Assembly (NCBI GenBank): GCA_044507065.1
Contig: JBIQJY010000022.1
Span: 1 to 51,539 of the forward strand
Reading direction: 5' to 3'
Origin: SCN-69-37 sp044507065
GTDB lineage: Bacteria > Acidobacteriota > Vicinamibacteria > Vicinamibacterales > SCN-69-37
DNA length: 51,539 nt
In this document: positions 39,805 through 48,002 of the stretch, in pieces
Position numbering within the stretch: the first letter of the stretch is position 1
Layout: each line of letters opens with the position of its first letter
Notes under the pieces: model-generated
Databases searched by the model: none
What the model was told of the DNA's origin: nothing
What the model saw: only the letters and a program-made list of their open reading frames with translations
Position numbers and translations under genes: made by a program

Positions 39805-40995
39805 TCAGGCCTTTCGCAGCGCCGCCGTGAACGTGCGGCGATACGTGCTGGTGTTGAAGTTCTCCCAGCGCGTGATGACGCCCGCGTTGGGCGGCCATGG
39901 GTCGTAGACGAGCAGGCCGCGGAAGGGCGCCTGACCCGCGATGGAGATGAAGCTGCGCGTGTAGCCCGCCACCGTGCGCGAGTGCCCCGGGATGAAGCTG
40001 ACGAGCGGTCGATTCTGGTCGATTTCGCTCTCGAACTGCGCGAACGTCGGGCTCGTGTTCATGGTGGCGTTGAGCGCGTCGCGGCTCATGTCCTCGATGA
40101 CCGTCACGACGTCACTGTCCCGAGAGTATGGAAGGCCGTTGGGATTGGCAAGCGTCCCGAGGCCGAGCTCGGCCGCCAGCCGCACCTGGCTGTATTCGTA
40201 GCGATAGAAGTCGAGCAGCATCTGGACGCTGGCTGCCACGCACCAGACGTTGGTCTGCTGGCCCCGGAGTTCGTAGCATGCCGTGTGGTCCCCGCCGCGC
40301 GTGCTGTAGTGCAGTTCGCGCGTCCGCCCGAGCAGGTAGCGATCGAGCAGGCGGAAGCGTTCGAGGAACTGGCGGCTGTCGATGAGCTCGAGGTCGCGTG
40401 GCACCTGGCGCAGCGCCTCGCGCCACCGCTTGACACGTGCCTTGAAGCGGTCCACCCGCAGCGCACGCTCGTCGTCAGGGATCTCGTCGATGAACGACCA
40501 GCGCTCGAAGTTCGACGGCGGCTCGTAGCGAATCGTCCGGCGCGAGGGCGGGACGGGCTCCCACGAGAACAGTTCGAGCATCACCAGTTCCTCGCCGCCG
40601 GCGAGCAGCTGCACGGCAACCTTGGGGAAGCTGAAGGCGACAAACCGCGCCATCGCCCGATCGACGCCCGTGATGCCGAGCGCATGTGCCGCGCGCGTCG
40701 CCTGTTTCACCAGCGCGTCCGGGTCCCACACCGCACCAATCGACGTGGCCACCAGCGGCTCGCCCAGCACGGGGCTGGCGGCCATGTCCACATAGCCCGC
40801 CGCGCTGCGGCCGCGCGTGAGCGGAATGCGGTGGAACAGCACGTCGCCGTTGATGTCGTACACGGGCGTACCACTGCCGGTGTCGATGGTCGCCTTTTCG
40901 AACGCCTCCGGCAGCACGTCGAGCGCGCGCAGCTGGTTCAGTTCACTCCACGTGACAATCTGTTGCTCCCGGGAAACAGCGGCCTTCTTCGCCAC
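39805..40995 (-). CDS. C39-like cysteine peptidase, cytoplasmic
   Basis: A 396-residue protein. The C-terminal ~160 residues form a papain-like C39-type peptidase: Gln and Cys252 in LRGQQTNVWCVAASVQMLLD, His338 in FIPGHSRTVAGYT and Asp365 in LLVYDPWPPN. The N-terminal ~230 residues (including GDVLFHRIPLTRGRSAAGYV and ARFVAFSFPKVAVQLLAGG) have no domain I can name. No signal peptide or ABC-transporter part is present, so it is not a bacteriocin exporter. C39_2 proteins are often secreted; a cytoplasmic one with a large N-domain is unusual. The GTG start at 40995 has GGAGGTGA just upstream. The next gene, 7 nt on, is of unknown function. Confidence 0.78.
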   Translation of the reverse strand: MAKKAAVSREQQIVTWSELNQLRALDVLPEAFEKATIDTGSGTPVYDINGDVLFHRIPLTRGRSAAGYVDMAASPVLGEPLVATSIGAVWDPDALVKQATRAAHALGITGVDRAMARFVAFSFPKVAVQLLAGGEELVMLELFSWEPVPPSRRTIRYEPPSNFERWSFIDEIPDDERALRVDRFKARVKRWREALRQVPRDLELIDSRQFLERFRLLDRYLLGRTRELHYSTRGGDHTACYELRGQQTNVWCVAASVQMLLDFYRYEYSQVRLAAELGLGTLANPNGLPYSRDSDVVTVIEDMSRDALNATMNTSPTFAQFESEIDQNRPLVSFIPGHSRTVAGYTRSFISIAGQAPFRGLLVYDPWPPNAGVITRWENFNTSTYRRTFTAALRKA

Positions 40996-41110
40996 GGGTC
41001 ACCTCCACGCTCATGGTGACAACCGCGGTCGCAGCGTTTCGGGACGAACGAGGGTATGCTGCTCTGAGCCCCCCAACCTGCGCCGACGAGCTCCCCCTGG
41101 AGAATGAGCC

Positions 41111-41680
41111 ATGGCAGATTACAAGGTCGGGTACTTCGTGGGCAGTCTGTCAGCCACGTCCCTCAATCGACGACTTGCAAAGGCACTCATCCGGCTGGCG
41201 CCGCCGGAGCTCGAGTTCACCGAGATATCGTTCGCGGACCTCCCGCTCTACAATCGCGACTTCGATACGAACTACCCGCCCGAGGGGCAGGCGTTGAAGG
41301 ACGCCATCACGGCGAGCGACGCGATCATGTTCGTGACGCCCGAGTACAACCGTTCGATCCCGGGCGCGCTGAAGAATGCCATCGACTGGGCGAGCCGGCC
41401 GTACGGCACCAATGCCTTCACGCGCAAGCCATCAGCGTCCATCGGAACGTCGCCAGGGAAGATCGGCACCGCAGTGGCGCAGCAGCACCTGCGCAGCATC
41501 ATGGCTTTCTGCAACTCGCCGCAGATGAACTCGATCGAGGCCTACATCCAGTTCGAGGAGGGACTCATCGACGACCAGGGCGAGGTGTCGAACGGCGAGA
41601 CGCGCGACTTCCTCGTCAACTACATGGCGGAGTTCCACGACTTCATCGAACGGGTCCACACGGCGCTGCGCCACCACTGA
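41111..41680 (+). CDS. NADPH-dependent FMN reductase family protein
   Basis: A 189-residue flavodoxin-fold enzyme. The FMN phosphate loop is GSLSATSLNRRLAKAL (11-26). FVTPEYNRSIPGALKNAIDW binds the flavin ring, and PSASIGTSPGKIGTAVAQQHL is the next conserved block. Members reduce FMN, quinones, azo dyes or chromate with NAD(P)H. FMN reductases can also free iron from ferric siderophores, but nothing ties this distant gene to the siderophore locus. GGAG lies ~10 nt before the ATG at 41111. It is divergent from the C39-like gene and convergent with the flavoprotein gene. Confidence 0.93.
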   Translation: MADYKVGYFVGSLSATSLNRRLAKALIRLAPPELEFTEISFADLPLYNRDFDTNYPPEGQALKDAITASDAIMFVTPEYNRSIPGALKNAIDWASRPYGTNAFTRKPSASIGTSPGKIGTAVAQQHLRSIMAFCNSPQMNSIEAYIQFEEGLIDDQGEVSNGETRDFLVNYMAEFHDFIERVHTALRHH

Positions 41681-41731
41681 GCCGACCGCACGCGGCCGCC
41701 GGTGTCCCGTGACGCACCGGCACCACAGTCG

Positions 41732-43275
41732 TCACGTGGGGGCATTCGCCAGCAGCACGGTGAGCCCCTCGGCGGCGCTGGGATGCGTGAAGAGGCCGTC
41801 GCGCAACGCCGTGTACGGCAGGTTGCCGAGCATCGCAGTCTGCACCGTGGCCAGCAGCTCGCTCGCCTCCGCGCCGAAGGCCGTGAACCCGAGGATGCGA
41901 TCGCTCTCGTCGGCGATGAGCATCTTCATGAAGCCCCGCGGTTCCGAGAGCGTGCGGGTGCGAAGCACGGCGGCCATCGGAAGCCTCGCCGTGCGATACG
42001 CGACGCCCGCGGCCCGCGCCTCGGTCTCGTTCATCCCCACGCGCGCCAGTTCGGGATCGGTGAACATGCAGAACGGGACGAGCCTGCCCGTGGTCGTGCG
42101 GCGGCCCCCGGTCAGGTTGTCGCGCACGATGCGGAAATCGTCGAAGGCGACGTGCGTGAACTGCGGGCTGCCGGCACAGTCCCCCATCGCCCACACGTCC
42201 GGCGCAGTCGTCTCGAGACGATCGTTCACGGTCACGTATCCCTGTGCATCGAGCTCGATACCGGCCAGCTCCGCGCCGAGATCGCCGGTGTTCGGCACCC
42301 GGCCGGCCGCCACCAGCAGGTCGGATGCCTCGATCGTCCGCTCGCCCCCCGCGACGGCCACACGCACGCGAACGGCCGTCCCCGAACGCCCGTCGACCTG
42401 CCGCACGTCGGCGCCGAGCAGCACGTCGATCCCCTCGTCGCGGCACAACTCCAGCAGCGCTTCCCCGACATCCGGATCCTCGCGACCCAGCAGCTGCGGC
42501 CCGCGCTCGATGACCGTCACGCGCGATCCAAATCGGCGCATGGCCTGCGCCAGCTCGAGACCCACGTAGCCCCCGCCAACGACGATGAGGTGCGCCGGCA
42601 GCCGGTCGAGATCCAGGGCCTCGACGTGCGTCATCGGTGCGGCCTCGCGCATCCCCGGCACGTCCGGAATGGCGGCCCGGGTGCCGACGTTCAGGAAGAC
42701 CCGGTCGCCCACGATGGTCCGCACACGGGCGTCGTCGCGGTGGACAGCCACCGTGGCTGGAGCGACGAACCGGGCGTGCCCCATGATGAGCTCCGCGCCG
42801 GACGTCTCGTATCGGCCCAGGTGCACATTGATGAGCGCCTCGACCATCGCGCGCTTCCGCTGCTGGACGGCCGTCATGTCGGTGGCAATCGCGCCGGTCT
42901 CGAGACCGAACGTCGACGCGCGCGCCGCCAGCGCCTTCACCTTCGCACTGTGGATGATGTTCTTGCTCGGCAGGCACGCGACGTTCGGACACGATCCGCC
43001 CACGAGCTTCCGCTCGATCACTGCCGTCCGGTGGCCGGCCCCGGCCATCGTCCAGGCGAGGTACTTGCCGGCTTCTCCACTGCCAATGACGACGATGTCG
43101 TAGCGGTCGACGTCGGACANNNNNNNNNNNNNNNNNNNNNNNNNNNNNNNNNNNNNNNNNNNNNNNNNNNNNNNNNNNNNNNNNNNNNNNNNNNNNNNNN
43201 NNNNNNNNNNNNNNNNNNNTTGCCGGCTTCTCCACTGCCAATGACGACGATGTCGTAGCGGTCGACGTCGGACAT
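41732..43275 (-). CDS. MerA/dihydrolipoamide-dehydrogenase-like flavoprotein, split by an artefactual gap
   Basis: A pyridine-nucleotide-disulfide oxidoreductase. The FAD loop is IVVIGSGEAGKYLA. The redox-active pair is GGSCPNVACLPSKN (CxxxxC). The NAD(P)H loop is HLIVVGGGYVGLELAQAM, and VWAMGDCAGSPQFTHVA is the second FAD motif. It ends with HPSAAEGLTVLL (His-Glu as in the dimer-interface motif). As written the frame is broken by a run of N between two identical 55-bp copies of the gene's start. Removing the N run and one copy gives an exact open frame of 462 residues, the normal length for the family, so the gene is intact. GGAGGG stands ~6 nt before the ATG at 43275. The substrate is unknown; the C-terminal Cys pair of mercuric reductase is missing, so it is not MerA itself. 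Confidence 0.88.
43065..43119. repeat. 55-bp contig-end duplicate, left copy
   Basis: Identical over 55 bp to 43220-43274, directly abutting the N run. It codes for the first residues of the flavoprotein. The length suggests an unmerged assembly-graph overlap, not a biological repeat. Confidence 0.9.
43120..43219. other. Assembly gap (100 N), probably of zero real length
   Basis: Exactly 100 N, a conventional scaffold filler. Both flanks are the same 55 bp, so the two contigs overlap and no sequence is missing. Confidence 0.9.
43220..43274. repeat. 55-bp contig-end duplicate, right copy
   Basis: Second copy of 43065-43119, directly after the N run. The gene's true ATG (43275 on the minus strand) follows it immediately. 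Confidence 0.9.
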
Positions 43276-43303
43276 GAGGGTCCCTCCTGCCGGGGCCAAC
43301 CGG

Positions 43304-44464
43304 TCAGTCGCGAAGATACTGTTCCGTCAGCGTCGCCCAGTACGCGGCGCCCATCGGCAGGATGTCGTCGTTGAAGACGTACTGCGGGTGGTGCACCATC
43401 GGGGTATCGCCGTTGCCGAGCAGGCAGTAAGTTCCCTGCTTCTTCTGCAGCATGAAGGCGAAGTCCTCGCTGCCAAGGTAACTCGGGCCCGGATACATCA
43501 CGGCGGGTTCCCCGAAGGCGTTGCTGGCAATCGCCGCGGCCTTCGCGGTTTCGGTCGGGTCGTTGACGAGCACGGCGCCTGGCACGCCCTCGCGGATCTC
43601 GAAAGAGCAGCCGAAGCTCTCGGCCTGCGCCTTGGTGATCGACCGCACCTTGCCGAGCACCAGGACGCGGTCGTCGTCTGTCGTGGTCCGAATCGACAGC
43701 CGGAGGATGGCCGACTGGGCAATCACGTTGCCGGCCTGTCCTGAAATGAACGCCCCGACGGTGACGACCGCGCTGTTGTGCGGCGAGACGTTGCGCGAGA
43801 CGATCGTCTGCAGCGCCATCACGAGCGAGGAGCCGGCGACGACGGGATCGACGCTGAGCTCGGGCATCGAGCCATGGCTCCCCTTGCCGGTGAGCTCGAT
43901 CTCCCAGTTGTCGACGGCGGCCATCATCGCGCCGTCGCGGAAGTGCAGCTTCCCCAGTTCGAGGCCCGGCATGTTGTGCATGCCGAACACGGCGTCGACC
44001 GGCCAGCGATCGAACAGTCCGTCCTCGATCATCGCGGGCCCACCCGCCATGATCTCCTCGGCCGGCTGGAAGATCAGCCGGACCGTGCCGTTGAACTTGC
44101 GCGACTGCGCCAGGTACTCGCCCGCGGCCAGCAGCATGGCCGTGTGCCCGTCGTGGCCACAGAGGTGCGACACGCCCGACACCTGGCTCTTGTAGGGCAG
44201 GTCGTTGTCTTCCTGGATGGGCAGCGCGTCGGTATCGGCGCGCAGGCCAATCGACTTCGTGCCGGTGCCGACCGTCAGCGACGCGACGATGCCGTGCTGC
44301 CCGACACCCTCCGCGACGTCGTAGCCCCAGGAGCGGACGAGCCCGGCGATGTACTTCGCCGTCTCGCGCTCCTCGAGCGACAACTCCGGATGCGCGTGCA
44401 GGTGATGGCGCCAGGCCTTGATCGACTCGATCCGTCCCTTGAATTCGTCAACGAGAGCATTCAT
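43304..44464 (-). CDS. M20-family amidohydrolase (N-acyl amino acid / hippurate hydrolase type)
   Basis: A 386-residue metallopeptidase-family enzyme. Metal ligands are in SHLCGHDGHTAMLLA, in FQPAEEIMAGGPAMIED (the catalytic Glu pair), in FGMHNMPGL and in a late His region (GSEDFAFMLQ). HHLHAHPELSLEERETA is the normal start. The dimerisation lid is present (ELTGKGSHGSMPELSVDPVV). Members remove acyl groups from amino acids (hippurate, IAA-conjugates, N-acetyl-diaminopimelate). Its ATG overlaps the MFS stop by 4 nt, suggesting that import or export and hydrolysis of the same compound are coupled. The flavoprotein gene follows 28 nt after its stop. Confidence 0.92.
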   Translation of the reverse strand: MNALVDEFKGRIESIKAWRHHLHAHPELSLEERETAKYIAGLVRSWGYDVAEGVGQHGIVASLTVGTGTKSIGLRADTDALPIQEDNDLPYKSQVSGVSHLCGHDGHTAMLLAAGEYLAQSRKFNGTVRLIFQPAEEIMAGGPAMIEDGLFDRWPVDAVFGMHNMPGLELGKLHFRDGAMMAAVDNWEIELTGKGSHGSMPELSVDPVVAGSSLVMALQTIVSRNVSPHNSAVVTVGAFISGQAGNVIAQSAILRLSIRTTTDDDRVLVLGKVRSITKAQAESFGCSFEIREGVPGAVLVNDPTETAKAAAIASNAFGEPAVMYPGPSYLGSEDFAFMLQKKQGTYCLLGNGDTPMVHHPQYVFNDDILPMGAAYWATLTEQYLRD

Positions 44465-45558
44465 GGTGTGCCTCCACGTGTCTTGCCGCCGGGGATGGTC
44501 ATCATGATCGAGACAACCGCCGCCACGACCATGAGCAGATTGAAGCCGAGGGCCACGAGTGCGGCCTGCCGCACGGCCAGGTTGTCCTGGCGACCCGCGA
44601 ACGTAATCACGCCGTCGAGCCAGCGCATGGGTTCGCCGTCGGCGCCGAGCGCCGTGAAGATGGCGGCCGAGATGGCCACGCCGAACGACGCCCCGAGCGA
44701 TGACGCCATCTTGTAGATGCCCGATCCGGATCCGGCCTGGTCATCGGGCAGGTTCGAGAGCGCGGCATCGGTGGAGGGTGTCGCGTAGAACGCCAGGCCC
44801 AGGCCGAACAGCGTGTAGGCCGCCACGGCGAGCATCGTGTACTGGCCGACGAGCAGGTGTGTCGGCATCAGCATCGCGATCGACACACCCACGATCAGGC
44901 TGCCCCAGATCATGGGCTTGCGTGCCCCGAATCTCTGCAGCAGCTTCTCGCCAACGCGGATGAACGCGACGATGGCGATGGCATACCCCAGCGTGAGCAG
45001 CCCGGCTTCCTGGGCCGACAGTCCGCCGCCGATCTGCACGAGCATCATCGAGACGATCAGCATCCCCGCCACGCCGTTGAGCAGGAAGTTCGAGATCGTC
45101 GCGCCCGTGTAGGTGGCGTTGCGGAAGAGCGAGAAGTTCACGAACGGGCTCTGCGCCCGGCGCTCGGCGATGAAGAACAGGACGCCCACGACGACGGCGA
45201 CCGCGGCCAGGCCCAGCGTGAGCGGACTGGTCCAGCCGAGTTCACTGCCCTGCGTGGCGAGCACCTGCAGGGCCACCATCGACACCATGAACGTCAGCAC
45301 GCCCGGCGTGTCGAAGCGATAGGTGTCGTCGGCGGCGGCNNNNNNNNNNNNNNNNNNNNNNNNNNNNNNNNNNNNNNNNNNNNNNNNNNNNNNNNNNNNN
45401 NNNNNNNNNNNNNNNNNNNNNNNNNNNNNNNNNNNNNNNGCCATCGCCGGTGCGATGTTGAGTGTCGTCTGTGCGAACAGCCAGAAGGCCAGTACGCCGA
45501 GGATGATGCCGAACAGGAGCCTGTCGTCGCCGCGATACGAACCTGACACTGCAGTCAT
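44461..45558 (-). CDS. MFS transporter, DHA2-like (interrupted by a sequence gap)
   Basis: A multidrug-type major-facilitator protein. About 39 N-terminal residues (TM1 begins LLFGIILGVLAFWLFAQTTL) are readable, then the N run. About 292 residues with seven to eight helices follow, including VLTFMVSMVALQVLATQGSE, LTLGLAAVAVVVGVLFFIAE, ATISNFLLNGVAGMLIVSMM and SSLGASFGVAISAAIFTALG. A DHA2-family pump has 14 helices and ~450-500 residues, so helices 2-6 and the MFS signature loop are hidden in the gap. It lies 3 nt after the TRIC-type gene and overlaps the M20 gene. It is not adjacent to the siderophore genes, and there is no evidence it exports the siderophore. Confidence 0.82.
   Translation of the reverse strand: MTAVSGSYRGDDRLLFGIILGVLAFWLFAQTTLNIAPAMXXXXXXXXXXXXXXXXXXXXXXXXXXXXXXXXXXAAADDTYRFDTPGVLTFMVSMVALQVLATQGSELGWTSPLTLGLAAVAVVVGVLFFIAERRAQSPFVNFSLFRNATYTGATISNFLLNGVAGMLIVSMMLVQIGGGLSAQEAGLLTLGYAIAIVAFIRVGEKLLQRFGARKPMIWGSLIVGVSIAMLMPTHLLVGQYTMLAVAAYTLFGLGLAFYATPSTDAALSNLPDDQAGSGSGIYKMASSLGASFGVAISAAIFTALGADGEPMRWLDGVITFAGRQDNLAVRQAALVALGFNLLMVVAAVVSIMMTIPGGKTRGGTP
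45340..45439. other. Assembly gap (100 N) hiding real sequence
   Basis: Exactly 100 N, but here the flanks are not duplicates. The interrupted MFS gene lacks roughly 130-170 residues, so the true gap is probably 400-500 bp. Confidence 0.85.
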
Positions 45559-45561
45559 CGG

Positions 45562-46248
45562 TCATTCTCCAGCCGCATCCTCTGGAACGCCGCGCGAGCG
45601 TTCACGCTTGGTCGTTTGTCGGAACACCGGTACCGACCAGCCGTACCGGATCGCCAGGCCCCGCACCACGAACGTCACCAGGAACCCGATCAGCATGGCC
45701 GGGAAGCGGCCGGTTCCCAGGCCGTTCAGGCCGGCATACGCGCAGGCACCGAGCACGGACGCCGTGACGTAGATCTCGTGACGCAGCAGTACGGATGGAA
45801 CGTGCCCCAGCGTATCGCGGATCATGCCGCCCACCGTGCCGGTCACCGCGCCCATCGCCACGGCCACCAGTGGCGGGGCGCCGACGTCCAGTGCTTTCAC
45901 GGTGCCGGCGACGGTGAACAGCGCCAGGCCGAAGGCGTCGAACCACAGGAGCGTCCGGTGGCGCGACTCGACGAGCGGTGCGGCGAAGTGGACGACGACC
46001 GCCGTGATGAGACACGCCGAGACGTAGACCGGGCTGTGCACCCAGAAGACCGGGACGTCGAGGATCAGATCGCGCAACGTCCCGCCGCCGATGCCGGTGG
46101 CCACCGCCAGCCACATGAACCCGATGACGTCCATGCGCTTGCGCGAAGCCACGAGCGCGCCCGACACCGCGAAGACGACGACCGCCAGAATGTCAAAGAA
46201 GTGAACGAGCCGGAACAGGCTCTCGGGATCGACTACCGAGGGCGGCAT
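45562..46248 (-). CDS. TRIC/UPF0126-type cation channel family membrane protein
   Basis: A 228-residue, seven-helix membrane protein with the internal repeat of the family. First half: FFDILAVVVFAVSGALVASR and ATGIGGGTLRDLILD-VPVFWV. Second half: FDAFGLALFTVAGTVKAL and GAVTGTVGGMIRDTLGHVPS. The paired GGGT-x-RD / GGMIRD motifs are diagnostic of trimeric intracellular cation (TRIC) channel relatives, earlier called UPF0126; some bacterial members have been reported to carry glycine. It is the first gene of a minus-strand run with the MFS pump, M20 enzyme and flavoprotein, though it may be housekeeping. The start at 46248 is preceded by no strong Shine-Dalgarno. Confidence 0.9.
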   Translation of the reverse strand: MPPSVVDPESLFRLVHFFDILAVVVFAVSGALVASRKRMDVIGFMWLAVATGIGGGTLRDLILDVPVFWVHSPVYVSACLITAVVVHFAAPLVESRHRTLLWFDAFGLALFTVAGTVKALDVGAPPLVAVAMGAVTGTVGGMIRDTLGHVPSVLLRHEIYVTASVLGACAYAGLNGLGTGRFPAMLIGFLVTFVVRGLAIRYGWSVPVFRQTTKRERSRGVPEDAAGE

Positions 46249-46389
46249 GGGCTGTCCGTGGATCGCACCCGAGGCGCGCGCTCATCGTGTATCAGCATCG
46301 GATCGGGGGCATTCTACGGCAGGTGGGCGCGTCGAAGCAGGTCGGGAGCGACGACGCCGCCGCCGATGGACGCCGGCGGCCTCGCCCTG

Positions 46390-47913
46390 TCAGCCGGCGC
46401 GCGCGAGCCTCTCGCGCAGCACGCGCCAGGACGGACCGTCGAGGACCGGATCGCGCCAGCTGTTGCGCCGAATCAGGAAGAGCGGCATCGGATCCATTCC
46501 GGACTCCCTCGTCGCGAGTGCCCGTTCCAGCAGTTCGCGAGCCGCCCGGTACTCACCGACTGCCAGGCGCATCATCGCCGCCAACCCGGGGGCGACGTGC
46601 TGTCCGCTCGTGGCTCGCTCCATCTCATGAACCAGCCGTCGAGCGTCGGCCTGTGAGCCGGCGCGGGCGTAGCTGAGCGCGGCGTGCGCACGAAGCGTGA
46701 GCGTCCGATCGCCGAGCAACCGCTCCGCCACGCCAAGGATGTCGAGCGTTCCGCGGCGGTTCAGTCGCTCATCGCTGAGCGTCAGCAGCAGGTAGCCGAT
46801 CGACGTGAGCGGCGCCAGTTCCATCGCCCGCCGGTGTGCGTCGGCGGCGCCGGCGCGATCGCCGAGGTGCCACAGGGCAAACCCGAGCGGCGAGTACGGA
46901 CCGGCGCCACTCGGATCGAGGTCGATGGCGCGCCGCGCCGCATCCACCGCGCCGGCATCGTCGTCGAGCATCATCGCGAACAGGGACAGATAGTGCAGGA
47001 GAACGGGATCTCGAGGGCGATGCACAATTGCCTGTTCGAGCGTCGCGCGCGCGTCCGGCAGACGTCCACGAAAGGCCTGCAGCCGTGCAAGCGCGACGGA
47101 TGCGATCGCCTCGGACGGTTCGTGGTCCAGCGCCGCCGCGATGTCGCGCTCGGCGCGGGTCATGAGTTCGACGCTCAGGCGCGGCCAGTCACTGGCCGCG
47201 AACCCATCGAACATCAGTGAGTCGAGCGTGAGCTGGGCTCGCCATCCGCGGGCGGCCGCGAAGACCGGGTCCAGCGCGAGTGCATCGTCGAGCCTGTGCA
47301 CCGCGTCCTGCCGAACGCCGGGAGGCATGCTGGCGCCGGTGCCGTGCAGCCGATACGCCGCAACCACCTGAAGGTAGGCGGCGTGGGCGGCGACCGGCGT
47401 CGTCGCGGCTGGCGCCCGTCGCGCCAACGGGTCGGCATCGTCAGCGCCGCGCCGGACGACGTCGGGGATACCCCATTGGGATGCGCCTGCGAGGAGAACG
47501 GCCGCAACGATCGCCGCGGCGCGCGCGAGGGAGGAATGGATCGCAGGGCGCGCCTCCCGCCGGTCCGCATCGTCCTCCTCGACCACTCGTACGGGGGCGA
47601 CGAACTGGTAGCCGCGTCGCGGCACGGTCGCAATGAAGCGGGGCGAGGCGTGGAGATCGCCCAGGGCGCGTCGTGTCGCCAGGATGGTCTGGCTCAGGTT
47701 GTTGTCGTCGACGATGGTGTCGGGCCAGAGCGCCTGCGCCAACTCGTCTCTCGCGACGACGGCGCCCGCGCGATCGACGAGGTGGACGAGCAGGTCGAAC
47801 GGCTTGTCCCTGATCGCGATGCGCTGGCCGCGACGCGTCAGCGTACGGCGCGCGGGGGACAGCCGGAAGTCGCCGAACGCATACGCTCGCGTGGAAGGAG
47901 TCGGGTCGACCAT
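46390..47913 (-). CDS. CadC-like winged-helix regulator with membrane helix and TPR repeats
   Basis: A 507-residue protein. The OmpR/CadC-type DNA-binding winged helix (about 10-108) reads YAFGDFRLSPARRTLTRRG, ALWPDTIVDDNNLSQTILAT and FIATVPRRGYQFVAPV. A transmembrane helix (about 128-148, AAAIVAAVLLAGASQWG) follows, then TPR-like helical repeats (for example AAARGWRAQLTLDSL, SEAIASVALARLQAFRGRLP and AAVDAARRAIDLDPSGAGPY). The receiver domain of true OmpR proteins is absent, so the signal enters through the membrane or TPR part. It is divergent from a membrane-protein gene, and TTTTCACC repeats lie between them, probably its operator. Confidence 0.9.
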   Translation of the reverse strand: MVDPTPSTRAYAFGDFRLSPARRTLTRRGQRIAIRDKPFDLLVHLVDRAGAVVARDELAQALWPDTIVDDNNLSQTILATRRALGDLHASPRFIATVPRRGYQFVAPVRVVEEDDADRREARPAIHSSLARAAAIVAAVLLAGASQWGIPDVVRRGADDADPLARRAPAATTPVAAHAAYLQVVAAYRLHGTGASMPPGVRQDAVHRLDDALALDPVFAAARGWRAQLTLDSLMFDGFAASDWPRLSVELMTRAERDIAAALDHEPSEAIASVALARLQAFRGRLPDARATLEQAIVHRPRDPVLLHYLSLFAMMLDDDAGAVDAARRAIDLDPSGAGPYSPLGFALWHLGDRAGAADAHRRAMELAPLTSIGYLLLTLSDERLNRRGTLDILGVAERLLGDRTLTLRAHAALSYARAGSQADARRLVHEMERATSGQHVAPGLAAMMRLAVGEYRAARELLERALATRESGMDPMPLFLIRRNSWRDPVLDGPSWRVLRERLARAG

Positions 47914-47940
47914 CGGGTGCTCCCTGCCTGAACAGGCGCA

Positions 47941-47980
47941 TTTTCACCGGTTTTCACCGATCGGGCAATGCGTTTTCATC
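47941..47980. promoter_or_regulatory. Direct-repeat operator (TTTTCACCG x2 plus TTTTCATC)
   Basis: TTTTCACCG occurs at 47941-47949 and again at 47951-47959, exactly 10 bp apart. A related TTTTCATC begins at 47973, 22 bp after the second. All lie on the same face of the helix, in the 89-bp gap between the divergent CadC-like gene and the membrane-protein gene. Winged-helix OmpR/CadC regulators typically bind such direct repeats at ~10-bp spacing. The neighbouring regulator is the obvious candidate. Confidence 0.55.
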
Positions 47981-48002
47981 TGCGGGCGGCTAGCGTGGGG
48001 GC

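Noticed and set aside
41111..41680. FMN reductase as the ferric-siderophore reductase
   Set aside because: No linkage to the siderophore genes; the family has many other roles.
43120..43219. A real 100-bp insertion or tandem duplication in the flavoprotein gene
   Set aside because: The N run is a filler of standard length between identical contig ends; collapsing it restores a normal gene.
44461..45558. MFS pump as the siderophore exporter
   Set aside because: It is 27 kb from the siderophore genes, in an operon with an amidohydrolase, and is too incomplete for family-level comparison with EntS.
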